A stretch of DNA of 64,000 bases from Gemmatales bacterium (GCA_026004675.1 BPJP01000002.1:372001-436000), one strand, 5' to 3'. Positions 17,590 through 25,517 are shown, numbered from the stretch's first letter. The notes: generated from the sequence alone by a model not told the origin. A program made the numbers and translations.

Positions 17590-17633
17590 GACGTTCTCCC
17601 CTGGAAAGCACATTGTTGCTGGCACCTCACGGT

Positions 17634-18116
17634 TCATGGCTTGTTGGCCGGCGTCTTGGAGTATCTTACGATTCGGACTTCACCATCGAAGTCACATTTC
17701 GTCAATTCGTCTTCGATGATTGACTGTACTTTCGCGGGATTGCCGCCACCCGATCCGGCTCCGATCAAGGGAATTGCCACCGACTTGTAGCCGCGATTTT
17801 TGGCGATCGCCATGGCGTTGCGAACTGAATCACGAATCGAGCGTTCGGACGATCGCCACAGCAGGTTGATCCCGGCCACGTGAATGATCGATTTGAACGG
17901 CAGCTTTCCAGCTGAGGTTTCAACGGCGCCACCGAGTGGAATGGCCCCCATTCGCCCGAGTTCCCGAAACGGTTGGAGACCGCCCCGTTTCTTGATCGCA
18001 CCAGATACGCCCTGCGGTATCAGCAACCACCAAGGAATGATGTTTCGATTCCACGCATTGACGATGACGTCAACGTCTTGATCGAGCAAGTCTCCATCAA
18101 CGACGATCACGTTCAT
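17634..18116 (-). CDS. Macro-domain protein
   Basis: A 160-residue protein starting MNVIVVDGDLLDQDVDVIVNAWN at ATG 18114-18116; a longer frame upstream lacks homology. Macro-domain landmarks: GDLLDQDVDVIVNAWNRN (ADP-ribose-binding Asp and Asn), a Gly-rich G-V-S-G-A-I-K loop, MGAIPLGGAVETSAGKL, HVAGINLLW, and the phosphate-binding IPLIGAGSGGGNP. Macro domains bind or hydrolyse ADP-ribose adducts. It stands just outside the first toxin cassette and is transcribed away from it. A second, different macro gene lies at 21210. Confidence 0.85.
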   Translation of the reverse strand: MNVIVVDGDLLDQDVDVIVNAWNRNIIPWWLLIPQGVSGAIKKRGGLQPFRELGRMGAIPLGGAVETSAGKLPFKSIIHVAGINLLWRSSERSIRDSVRNAMAIAKNRGYKSVAIPLIGAGSGGGNPAKVQSIIEDELTKCDFDGEVRIVRYSKTPANKP

Positions 18117-18500
18117 GGCATATGGTGCGGATGTGGTTGTGTGTGGGATTAGCTGACGAACTTGTGTTTCTCCGGAACCATTCCTCAATAACGTGCGCAC
18201 ATTATTCGGAAACGAACTCATCAAAATCGGCCGGGCTGATGACGCCGCGGCCAGCCTTCTTCAATTACATCGTCACCCCTAAGGCCATTATACGCCAGCC
18301 CGTGCTGCACCACCTGCATGGCCTCCCCCTCACCGCGACAGTGTGGCACGCTCTGAGCGAAGCGAAGAACGTGGCCAGGCTGAGTAAACGTCATCCACGT
18401 CCAAGCTCAGGCAACATCTCCGCTCAACCTCACGCTTGGCGGGCTTGGCGTTTTTGGTGCGGGGTCGGGCATTCGGCCAACGGCCAGTTTCGTCGAAGAC

Positions 18501-19130
18501 GTGGGCCGGTCGCTTGGCGGCGCCTTTCGGCGAACCGGTCAACTCGCCGGTCAGCTTCGCCGCGGCTTCACACAACGCGCCAGGGCTGGTATAGATAGAT
18601 TGAGGAGCTGGCGGCAGGGGCCGCGGGTTGGAGGTTCAGGACGTGCCGCGTCCATTGTTACGCGAGAGGGTATGTTCGGTCGAACCGTTGCTTGGTTCGA
18701 TGAGGCTGCCGTGCTCGACGACATGGCAAGATCACCAATCGCTCGAACGGTTCTCGATGCGGCAAACGAACATCAATTCAGGCTGGAATTCTCGAAGAGT
18801 TACTACAGGGCCGCGTACAGTGGAGTAGAGAAACCACATATATTGGGAATGGCGTTTAGGCGGAAGGCGAAGGTGTATCTGCCTGCGCATTCGTCAAACG
18901 TTGATGTCGCTCGAACGGCAGTGCATGAGGGCGTTCACATGTTGGGAGTTCGAGGATCTCAACGAGCTGAAGTTCTAGCGCGGGCAGCGGAAGTTTTACA
19001 TACGCAAGGCAAGGTAACACGTGCTGACTTGTTGCACATTTATCGTCACGTCCGCGAGATTTCACTGTACAAGAAGCTCCCTCGCAAAGTAGGCCGCCAG
19101 TCGCCGCTGTTTCCGGGCGTTGAATTCTAA
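18501..19130 (+). CDS. Orphan polymorphic-toxin tip with zincin (HExxH) domain
   Basis: The frame is open from 18384, just after TGA 18381-18383, to 19130. The first start codon is GTG 18501, without a ribosome-binding site, while the sequence before it (Gly-rich, GGLGVFGAGSG) already reads like the linker of a larger secreted protein. This suggests a displaced C-terminal tip rather than a complete gene. The product is 209 residues from GTG. Residues ~70-200 form the putative toxin domain: FDEAAVLDDMARSPIARTVL, then AVHEGVHMLGVRGSQRAE with the zinc-binding HEGVH and a downstream Glu, as in zinc metallopeptidases. The next gene starts 16 bases later and is the likely immunity gene. Metallopeptidase activity is inferred from the motif only. 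Confidence 0.6.
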   Translation: MGRSLGGAFRRTGQLAGQLRRGFTQRARAGIDRLRSWRQGPRVGGSGRAASIVTREGMFGRTVAWFDEAAVLDDMARSPIARTVLDAANEHQFRLEFSKSYYRAAYSGVEKPHILGMAFRRKAKVYLPAHSSNVDVARTAVHEGVHMLGVRGSQRAEVLARAAEVLHTQGKVTRADLLHIYRHVREISLYKKLPRKVGRQSPLFPGVEF

Positions 19131-19146
19131 TCAGAAAGGGTTTTCA

Positions 19147-19632
19147 ATGATCAACGAATCAAATACGAACCGTCATGTCGCGCAGACGGATCATTCCACT
19201 GAGACAGTGTCACCTGAAGAACTGCGGAAACGGTTTCGCGAGTTTGTCAATGACGAGCCACGGTTCCGAAAGTTTATTGAAATCTGCAATAAAACCGCTC
19301 GCGAACATGGACGATTGACGTTTTGGCAGCAAGAGCTATGGGAATCGTTTACAGGTTCTAACCCCGAATTCGCGCATCTGGGGTTCTCGGCAATTGTTGA
19401 CGCATTTTATGTATGCCATGTGCACATGACGCCACTGCGTCGTACGGAAGTCCCTATTCGGAAAGGCTTATGGTGTGAAACTCACACGTCCGAGGTCGAA
19501 TCGCAAATAGTAAGTGATGCGCCATACTCGACAACGTACGCTTTAGATTCCGATGCTTGGATTAACGCGACTCACATTACCGTGGATCATTGCGATGAGT
19601 GTTTGGCAAAGCGGAGGCAGATTTGTGCATGA
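19147..19632 (+). CDS. Candidate immunity protein for the zincin-type toxin
   Basis: A 161-residue soluble protein beginning MINESNTNRHVAQTD at ATG 19147, with AGAAAGGG at proper spacing. No family is recognised. It is acidic and helical in the first half (PEELRKRFREFVNDEPRFRKF). The second half contains several Cys and His residues (FYVCHVHMTPL, LWCETH, DHCDECLAKRR), which could bind a metal. Short, acidic, and following a toxin tip by 16 bases, it matches the usual toxin-immunity arrangement. That role is inferred from position. Confidence 0.5.
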   Translation: MINESNTNRHVAQTDHSTETVSPEELRKRFREFVNDEPRFRKFIEICNKTAREHGRLTFWQQELWESFTGSNPEFAHLGFSAIVDAFYVCHVHMTPLRRTEVPIRKGLWCETHTSEVESQIVSDAPYSTTYALDSDAWINATHITVDHCDECLAKRRQICA

Positions 19633-19777
19633 AACAACTGCTATGTCGCTCACATAAATGGATTCTGCTATGCTCAGATACTGCACTTTCCGACGAAATC
19701 TTAGGTTCAGGCTGCCAGTTTGAGTAGGCAGTTCCACAGCTTTCGGAGTTTTTGGCTCTAGGCCCAATCAAGCACAC

Positions 19778-19804
19778 AGGCCGGGGTAGCTACCACCCCG
19801 GCCT
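19778..19804. terminator. Strong hairpin after the immunity gene
   Basis: A perfect 10-bp GC-rich stem (AGGCCGGGGT and ACCCCGGCCT) encloses a loop that is itself palindromic with the stem edge. It lies about 145 bases past the immunity gene stop. No T-run follows on either strand, so it could be a factor-dependent terminator or a recombination-related cruciform. Confidence 0.4.
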
Positions 19805-19815
19805 GACCTGTCCAT

Positions 19816-20005
19816 ACCGAAAACTCAATCCGGTGAACGAACGCCCATGAATCGAGCCGGTCGCAGCAGGTTGGGAGAGCCATAACGGGAGGCGAAGGCT
19901 TCGCCCGTGAACTTAGCCGAAAGCGAACCTTCAGCTCTTTGACAATTCGCAAAGCACATCCAAAGGACCCAGACGCGGATGGCCTATAGCAGCTAAAGAA
20001 CAACG
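19816..20005. repeat. Long direct repeat, copy 1 (between toxin cassettes)
   Basis: About 190 bases closely matching 21692-21873. Shared blocks include CGCCCATGAATCGAGCCGG, a long stretch around AGCCGAAAGCGAACCTTCAG, and GCTCTTTGACAATTCGC (19933-19949), which resembles a boxA antitermination element. A 25-base piece (19966-19989) recurs once more, slightly changed, at 20013-20037. Copy 1 lies immediately before the Rhs tip; copy 2 lies immediately before the PT-TG-like tip. It has no coding frame of its own. Confidence 0.8.
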
Positions 20006-20052
20006 TCCGTGGGGACACAGACGCGGATGGCGTATAGGACGCCCTGCCTGCG

Positions 20053-21151
20053 TTGGCGGTTCCCTCTGGCCGGTATCGCTTCACCGGCCGCGAGTTCGAC
20101 AGCGAAACCGGCCTGCAATACCACCGCGACCGCTACTACGATCCCGCTACCGGCCGCTGGCTGACGGAAGATAGGTTACGCGGCGAGGACAGCAACCCGT
20201 ACCGCTATGTGCGGAATAATCCGGTGAATGCGGTGGACCCGACGGGGAGAAAAAGGCGGATTGTACTTCGCTTTAGTTACCAAGAGCTGCAAAGGCGAAA
20301 GCTCCCAGCGAAAGAAATTGATTATCTCAAGAGAAATAATGCGAAATATGCGAGAACGATTTTCGAATTCTTTACGGCCGCTGGCCTTAAAAATGGAGCC
20401 TACGGACAACAGGAGCTCCGTTTTAATCCGCCGTTAAGGAGTACGGGAGGCGGCAATCTCGAAGTTCAAGCGATTTACGATTTGAACACACAAAAACTCG
20501 TGCGGGCGGGATTTGTTCTCAAATACGCAACAAAGACGGCGGACGGCAAGAAAAGATTTGTAGATTATGGGTTTGAATTCTACGATTCGGTCGAGGAATT
20601 GCTCCGTGTCTACCGTCTCAACATCCAGGTGATGCAGGCGGCACAGGGTACGGTAGCGTTTTTAGCCTTTTCGGGCGTTGGCTTTAGTGTTCCGATTTAT
20701 GAACCGCTCCCGCGCTTGCGAAGACCGGCGCCCCGGCCGCGCCCGCAACGACCACAACCTCCCCCGAATACGCAAACAAGACGTTTGTCCAGTTTAGAGG
20801 AGGGGCCGGTACTTGATGATTTCAAGCCGGGTGATAGTGGTTTTTTCCGGCGTGTATGATACGGCGACAGGAAAATGGCACACCCAGCCGAGCGGTACAC
20901 CACAGCATCCTCCGAAGCTTGCAAACGGAGAGCCAGTAAAACCTTTTGTCCAGCGAATCGGTGGGCATCGGGACGTCCAAGCTGAACTTATTGCAAAGGG
21001 AGGCGTGAACGGAGACAAAACAGTTGGTTTTGCCTTGGTTTATAATCGTGATGGGTCGTTGACCATACGATGGAATTCCGGGATAAACCAGATGAACTTT
21101 CAACAGCGGTCAGTACCTCCGGAATTTCGCCCTAGCAGCCTGTTGAAATAA
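20053..21151 (+). pseudogene. Orphan Rhs-core toxin tip, frame broken at a T6 run
   Basis: The first part (20053-20859) opens after TAG near 20036 and begins with an Rhs repeat-associated core end: RYRFTGREFDSETGLQYH, then RYYDPATGRWLTEDR, NPYRYVRNNP and VDPTG. A ~150-residue region and a Pro-rich linker follow, and it stops at TGA 20857. The second part is open in the next frame to 21151 and continues with SGVYDTATGKWHTQPSG, GGHRDVQAELIAKGG and a strand-rich end, like the C-terminal domain of a toxin. The switch point is the T6 run at 20841-20846: one T fewer would give a single frame of about 365 codons. It may be a real null allele, a sequencing error, or a slippage site. An ATG at 20816 preceded at a distance by GAGGAGG leaves open a separate second gene. 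It has no N-terminal Rhs repeats and no good start. Confidence 0.65.
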
Positions 21152-21209
21152 CCAAGGATGAATTTGAGGAGGTTTGGTCTAACAGGAGGTCGGCGGGGGT
21201 TTCCTAACC

Positions 21210-21677
21210 ATGGAGATATGCTACCGTGTGGGCGATGCCACAGCACCGGCTGCTGAAGGAAGTAAGATCATCGCTCACATCTGCAACGATCAAGGGGCAT
21301 GGGGAAAAGGTTTCGTGTTGGCCTTGTCTCGCCGCTGGAAGCAACCCGCCGATGTGTTCAAGGTATGGTTCAAAGAGAAGAACAGAATCGAGTTGGGAGA
21401 GGTCCAGTTCGTTCAAGTCGAAGCCGACGTGTGGGTAGCCAACATGATTGCCCAGCACGGATTGAAGCCACAAAACGATGTTCCGCCCATACGTTACGAC
21501 GCTGTGCGGGCGTGCTTGGAGAAAGTGGCAAGCAAGGCTAAAGAACTTGAGGCGACAGTTCACATGCCGAGAATCGGGTGTGGACTGGCAGGCGGGGAGT
21601 GGTCACGCATCGAGCCGATTGTTGTAGATGCTCTGTGTGAGCAAGGCATCGCTGTCACGGTCTACGATCTCGAATGA
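21210..21677 (+). CDS. Macro-domain protein, TARG1/ALC1-like type
   Basis: A 155-residue protein. Landmarks: HICNDQGAWGKGFVLALS near residue 25, FVQVEADVWVANMIAQHG near 70, PPIRYDAVRACLEKVA near 95, and HMPRIGCGLAGGEWSRIEP near 120. This pattern matches the macro subfamily whose characterised members remove ADP-ribose from glutamate. It differs in sequence from the macro gene at 17634-18116. It stands 58 bases after the Rhs tip, exactly where the immunity gene is expected, and is followed by copy 2 of the long repeat. An ADP-ribose-related immunity role is plausible but unproven. Confidence 0.85.
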   Translation: MEICYRVGDATAPAAEGSKIIAHICNDQGAWGKGFVLALSRRWKQPADVFKVWFKEKNRIELGEVQFVQVEADVWVANMIAQHGLKPQNDVPPIRYDAVRACLEKVASKAKELEATVHMPRIGCGLAGGEWSRIEPIVVDALCEQGIAVTVYDLE

Positions 21678-21691
21678 TGGCGGGTTGTCCG

Positions 21692-21873
21692 TCCCGAAAA
21701 CCCACTCCCGTGAACCGAACGCCCATGAATCGAGCCGGTCGCGGAAGCCATAAAGGGAGACGAAAGGGTTCGCCGGTGAATTAGCCGAAAGCGAACCTTC
21801 AGCTCTTTGACAATTCGCCAAGCACATCCAAAGGACCCAGACGCGGATGGCGTATAGCAGCTAAAGAACAACG
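21692..21873. repeat. Long direct repeat, copy 2 (between toxin cassettes)
   Basis: About 182 bases matching 19816-20005 with scattered substitutions and a few small gaps. The boxA-like GCTCTTTGACAATT is at 21803-21816. The matching part ends at AGCTAAAGAACAACG (to 21873). The third toxin tip begins four bases later. Direct repeats flanking a cassette provide homology for recombination between tips. Confidence 0.8.
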
Positions 21874-21876
21874 GCC

Positions 21877-22446
21877 TTGGGCACCCAGACGCTGATTCCG
21901 CTGGCTGGAGACGTTCGCGATGTTGCGGAGGTAGGGCTTGGCGTCGATCTCGTCACCGACAAACCGTTATCGCTCAACGAAAGACTCATAACCGCAGCTG
22001 CGGCTTTTATACCAACTGTTGGTGGGAAAGCGCTGCGGGGGGCTGCGCGGGTTGGTGCTCGAAGAGGCGTTGCATCAACGTTTGAGCAATTTCGAGCGGC
22101 GAGGCAATTTGCGACTTTGGAAGAAGCCCAGATTGCTTGGAGACAGTACCAAAATGCGGCTACTTCCAGAGGACTGATTATTGGCAGAGATGCTGACATA
22201 CTTGCTCATGCAGGTCAACATGGAATGGTCGTTCTCAGGATGACTCCACGGAAACTTTGGACTTGGGAAGTGAATAGGGCTTGGCTTGACGGAGCGATTG
22301 CAAATAGACTACCTGTTCGGCTAACAACGCCCTACACACCGGACCTTCCAAACACGGCTCCTACACTTTGGCGGGAAATCAACTACCTAATCAATGGAGG
22401 CTACCGAGTCGAGGGTGGATTCTTGGTCCCACCTGCTCTTCGGTAA
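21877..22446 (+). CDS. Orphan toxin tip with PT-TG-like pretoxin region
   Basis: A 189-residue frame from TTG 21877; the frame opens just after TAA 21862 at the repeat edge and has no ribosome-binding site, so it is probably another displaced tip. Residues ~5-55 (PLAGDVRDVAEVGLGVDLV, then LNERLITAAAAFIPTVGGKAL) resemble the pre-toxin TG segment that precedes toxin domains in polymorphic toxins. Residues ~75-189 form the putative effector (LIIGRDADILAHAG, WEVNRAWLDGAIAN, INYLINGGYRVEGGFLVPP). I do not recognise the effector family. A candidate immunity gene follows 14 bases later. Confidence 0.55.
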   Translation: MGTQTLIPLAGDVRDVAEVGLGVDLVTDKPLSLNERLITAAAAFIPTVGGKALRGAARVGARRGVASTFEQFRAARQFATLEEAQIAWRQYQNAATSRGLIIGRDADILAHAGQHGMVVLRMTPRKLWTWEVNRAWLDGAIANRLPVRLTTPYTPDLPNTAPTLWREINYLINGGYRVEGGFLVPPALR

Positions 22447-22460
22447 ACTGCTCGCTAGCG

Positions 22461-23012
22461 ATGGTGATTTCGATGAAAGCCGACTGCGTAAAAACTCTTG
22501 ACGAATTCTACTCGACGGCGAAAACTATTGATGCTTATACCGTTTTCTCCTGTCACGAGATTGGTCAGGTATTAAGTGCCGAGACACACCTTTCAGAGCG
22601 ATGGGTCGATTTTGAGAAATTGAGCAGTCGAGATTGGGCCGACATCCGTGCGTCGGTTGATGAAGTTTGCGCTGGGTACTTGCTTGTTTATGGAATGCGA
22701 ATGGCTTTCTTGTCAGTCCGTGCTAATGAGCAGATTGGGATTTGGCACGGGCTTATGGGAATTGTCTTAGACGACATTCTGGATTACCGTGATGTGCTTT
22801 CTGTTGCTACGTTACTCTACGATGCGGCACTTAGATTGGAGGCAAGTTACGAAGTGTTATTCCAAAGAGGACTGAAATATGCCAGTCCCAAACGTCGTCA
22901 GCTTTTGGAAGAATTCTTAAATGGACCAGAGTTCACGAAATCGATCCGATCCAAGGGATTTGAGGCTGTTGGCTCAGGACCGCAATTCGTTTACAAATGC
23001 TCGACTGTATAA
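22461..23012 (+). CDS. Candidate immunity protein for the PT-TG-like tip
   Basis: A 183-residue soluble protein starting at ATG 22461 (MVISMKADCVKTLDEF) or ATG 22473. It is predicted mostly helical (LSSRDWADIRASVDEVCAGYLL, then LYDAALRLEASYEVLF) with no signal peptide or membrane segment and no family I recognise. Its size and place directly after a toxin tip fit an immunity protein. The base composition is lower in GC than the surrounding core genes, as in the rest of this island. Confidence 0.5.
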   Translation: MVISMKADCVKTLDEFYSTAKTIDAYTVFSCHEIGQVLSAETHLSERWVDFEKLSSRDWADIRASVDEVCAGYLLVYGMRMAFLSVRANEQIGIWHGLMGIVLDDILDYRDVLSVATLLYDAALRLEASYEVLFQRGLKYASPKRRQLLEEFLNGPEFTKSIRSKGFEAVGSGPQFVYKCSTV

Positions 23013-23096
23013 TAGTGTCCCTCCAGGGTCGGCGCATCACAGATCGCCTGAATTATTGCGGCCGGGTTGATTTCGTCAAGGGGCGGCGCCTAGGAT

Positions 23097-23125
23097 TCTC
23101 CAGGAAAACATCCGTTTTTTGGAGA
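23097..23125 (+). terminator. Hairpin with T-rich arm before the IS element
   Basis: TCTCCAGGAAAAC pairs imperfectly with GTTTTTTGGAGA across a short loop. It lies about 85 bases after the immunity gene and 20 bases before the left IS end, so it may close the toxin-immunity transcript. Confidence 0.35.
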
Positions 23126-23144
23126 AGACATGGCCGCATCTTCC

Positions 23145-23170
23145 TTAACAGCCCGTTGAAAAAGTCGGTT
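23145..23170 (+). repeat. Left terminal inverted repeat of the IS
   Basis: Begins TTAACAGCCCGTTG and pairs with the right end (24603-24628) at 22 of 26 positions; the mismatches are one contiguous four-base block. Confidence 0.85.
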
Positions 23171-23242
23171 CGGGGGCTTGACAGGCGTGGTATATTGGCG
23201 GGTGTTATTCACTGATTTCAGGGACGAACGACAGGAGTCGCA

Positions 23243-24562
23243 ATGGCGCTGGGTAAACGCAAGCGCGAACAACAAGAGATGTGGGTGGCGACCACGGACT
23301 TGCCGAAATCGCCGGGTCACCCCTTTTACAGAAAACTGAACCAGTTGCTGGCGGAAGCCGGTTTCGATGACTGGGTCGAACGGCTGTGTGCTCCGTTCTA
23401 TCATGCGGTGATGGGTCGGCCGTCGATTCCGCCGGGCGTCTACTTTCGCATGATCCTGGTGGGCTATTTCGAGGGGGTGTCGTCGCAGCGTGGCATTGCC
23501 TGGCGGTGCAGCGATAGCCGATCGCTGGCGGAATTTCTGGGCTACGGTCCGCAAGAGAGGACGCCGGATCATTCTTCGATGAGTCGGACGCAGCAACGGT
23601 TGCCGCTGGAGGTGCACGAGCAAGTCTTCGCGTTTGTGTTGCGTCTGGCCGCCGACAAGAAGCTTCTCCACGGCAAGACGGTGGCTGTGGACTCGACCAT
23701 GCTGGAGGCGAACGCGGCAATGAAGTCGATCGTCCGCAAGGAGACGGGGGAAGACTATAAGGAGTACTTGCGTCGTTTGGCGGAAGCGGAAGGGATCAAA
23801 GAAGCCAATGATGAGGACCTGCGTCGCTTCGACCAAAGCCGCAAGGACAAGAAGGTGAGCAACGAGGAATGGGAGTCGAAAACCGACGCCGATAGCCGGA
23901 TTGCGCGGATGAAGGACGGCACGACGCGCTTGGCGTACAAGGCCGAGCATGTGGTCGATATGCAGAGCGATCTGGTGCTGGCGGCGACGATCTCGCCGGC
24001 CGATCATAGTGACGCGCAGACGCTGTGCGACAGTGTGATGCAGGCGCAAATCAACGTTGGCGAGAAGGTGGAGATCGAGGAGGCGGTGGCCGACAAGGGG
24101 TATCACAAGGCGAGCACGCTGGAGATGTGCGCGTTCATGAAGTGGCGGACGTACATTCCGGAGCCGAAAAGGAGACATCGTCATCGCTGGACCGACAAGC
24201 CGCCGGAGTATCGGGCGGCGGTGTACGGGAACCGTCGTCGCGTGCGTGGCGCGCGGGGCAAACGGCTGCAACGACTGCGGAGCGAGTTGACGGAACGAAG
24301 TTTTGCCCATGTGTGTGAGACCGGCGGGGCGCGTAGATGTTGGTTACGCGGACTGGAGAAGGTGACCAAGCGATATTTGATCCAGGTGGCGGCGCGGAAC
24401 CTGAGTCTGATCCTGCGGAAGTTGTTCGGAGTGGGCACGCCGCGGAGCCTACAGGGCCTTATGTATGCTTTTAGGCTTCTCTATTTTTACATTATGATGT
24501 TCTATTTTTCCATAGTGATGTATTGGAGACGTCCGCGACCTTGCTGGGTCGATGTTCATTGA
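23243..24562 (+). CDS. IS1182-family transposase
   Basis: A 439-residue DDE transposase; start ATG 23243 with AGGAG upstream. The N-terminal DUF772-type region is clear (RPSIPPGVYFRMILVGYFEG, then SRSLAEFLGY and TPDHSSMSRTQ). The catalytic domain contains VAVDSTMLEANAAM with the first Asp, KAEHVVD and VLAATISPADHSD, and ADKGYHKASTL. It appears full length with no internal stop. The last ~30 residues are unusually aromatic and hydrophobic (YFYIMMFYFSIVMYW), possibly an extension read into the IS tail. Confidence 0.92.
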   Translation: MALGKRKREQQEMWVATTDLPKSPGHPFYRKLNQLLAEAGFDDWVERLCAPFYHAVMGRPSIPPGVYFRMILVGYFEGVSSQRGIAWRCSDSRSLAEFLGYGPQERTPDHSSMSRTQQRLPLEVHEQVFAFVLRLAADKKLLHGKTVAVDSTMLEANAAMKSIVRKETGEDYKEYLRRLAEAEGIKEANDEDLRRFDQSRKDKKVSNEEWESKTDADSRIARMKDGTTRLAYKAEHVVDMQSDLVLAATISPADHSDAQTLCDSVMQAQINVGEKVEIEEAVADKGYHKASTLEMCAFMKWRTYIPEPKRRHRHRWTDKPPEYRAAVYGNRRRVRGARGKRLQRLRSELTERSFAHVCETGGARRCWLRGLEKVTKRYLIQVAARNLSLILRKLFGVGTPRSLQGLMYAFRLLYFYIMMFYFSIVMYWRRPRPCWVDVH

Positions 24563-24602
24563 GGAAGGATATTCCCGCCGCCTCGCCGCCGTTTCACCAC
24601 AA

Positions 24603-24628
24603 AACCGACTAAAACAACGGGCTGTTAA
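24603..24628 (-). repeat. Right terminal inverted repeat of the IS
   Basis: The complementary strand reads TTAACAGCCCGTTG at the outer end, as at the left end. The next gene's ATG is at 24631, only two bases further on. Confidence 0.85.
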
Positions 24629-24630
24629 CG

Positions 24631-25398
24631 ATGGAACTTTTCCGTGGCGAGTCTTTTGTTGCGCTGAGTCCAAGTCCGAGGGGGAAGGTCTTGTCCTTTA
24701 ATTGGGTTGCGCCTGGAACGTTCCTGATGGGAAGCCCAGCAACGGAATGTGGTCGAAGTGTCAGTGAACGTCAATTCCGAGCAACGATTTCGCGTGGCTT
24801 CTGGCTCTCCAAATATCCTGTAACTCAAGCTCAATGGATTACGATCATTGGTTCAAACCCGAGTGGTTTTCAAGATCAAGAAGAGTTTTATGACTTACCG
24901 GTCGAAAATGTAAATTGGTTTGACGCGTGTGCGTTTTGCGAACAACTTGGTACCGTTATCGCCATCGAGTTGCCTGGGAATTGGCGGTTTAGACTCCCGA
25001 CACAAGTCGAGTGGGAATACGCTTGTCGCGCTGGAACTGCGACCAAATACTTTTTTGGTGAAGCGGATTCGCAAATTGGTTGTTTCGCGTGGTACGCGGC
25101 AAACAGTATGGATCGAACGCATCCGGTCGGCCAAAAACAGGGAAACGGTTGGGGCTTCTATGATATGTACGGCAACGTTTGGGAATGGTGTCTCGATGGT
25201 CCAGATGAGTATCCTTTGTCGGATGCCATCGATTGGATTGGGCCAACTGATTCAGACAACAAAGTTATTCGCGGTGGATCATATGGAGTAAAGGTTGAAG
25301 AAGGTGATCTCCGGTCAGCATGCCGTGGCTACTGTGACGCATACGCTAAACGGCCGTGGTTTGGGTTTCGTGTTGCACTTGCAGAGGCTCAAGAATGA
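24631..25398 (+). CDS. SUMF1/formylglycine-generating-enzyme-like protein
   Basis: A 255-residue single-domain protein of the FGE-sulfatase superfamily. Landmarks in order: WVAPGTFLMGSP near residue 25, SKYPVTQAQW near 58, VENVNWFDACAFC near 90, RLPTQVEWEYACRAGT near 122, NGWGFYDMYGNVWEWC near 175, VIRGGSYG near 215 and FGFRVAL at the end. The family includes sulfatase-activating enzymes and many C-type-lectin-like proteins. The paired active-site Cys of true FGE is not evident, so catalysis is doubtful. The ATG follows the IS end directly, so any native promoter and ribosome-binding site, or an N-terminal part, may have been displaced by the IS. Confidence 0.85.
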   Translation: MELFRGESFVALSPSPRGKVLSFNWVAPGTFLMGSPATECGRSVSERQFRATISRGFWLSKYPVTQAQWITIIGSNPSGFQDQEEFYDLPVENVNWFDACAFCEQLGTVIAIELPGNWRFRLPTQVEWEYACRAGTATKYFFGEADSQIGCFAWYAANSMDRTHPVGQKQGNGWGFYDMYGNVWEWCLDGPDEYPLSDAIDWIGPTDSDNKVIRGGSYGVKVEEGDLRSACRGYCDAYAKRPWFGFRVALAEAQE

Positions 25399-25517
25399 GG
25401 CTAACAAAGCAAACGTTTGACGAGTGTGTCTACATCGCTGTGTGCGAAGCAGTTGCCGTCCATTTTATGTCGTTTTATGTCAGACTTTACAACGTCTAGA
25501 GGTGGGGGGGGTAGAAG

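Larger units (their letters stand above)
23145..24628 (+). mobile_element. IS1182-family insertion sequence, apparently intact
   Basis: A 1484-base element with one transposase gene and terminal inverted repeats of 26 bases at 23145-23170 and 24603-24628. The outer 14 bases (TTAACAGCCCGTTG) and the inner 8 bases (AGTCGGTT) match perfectly; only a four-base block between them differs (AAAA against TTTT). A promoter-like TTGACA is at 23178-23183, inside the left end. No target duplication is obvious at the borders. It sits between the toxin island and the SUMF1-like gene. Confidence 0.88.

Noticed and set aside
18122..18598. A separate 158-residue gene before the zincin tip
   Set aside because: Composition is not protein-like, no ribosome-binding site is present, and it overlaps the better tip frame.
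19933..19946. rRNA operon leader, suggested by the boxA-like motif
   Set aside because: No rRNA sequence follows either copy; only the motif resemblance is reported.
19758..20084. Minus-strand small gene within direct repeat copy 1
   Set aside because: The matching frame is not preserved in copy 2, so the repeat is more likely non-coding.
23130..24645. Target-site duplication of the IS
   Set aside because: Bases flanking the two ends (CTTCC on the left, CGATGG on the right) do not match; none could be supported.
24631..25398. True formylglycine-generating enzyme
   Set aside because: The fold is clear, but the active-site Cys pair of catalytic FGE is not evident and no sulfatase gene is adjacent, so only the superfamily is claimed.
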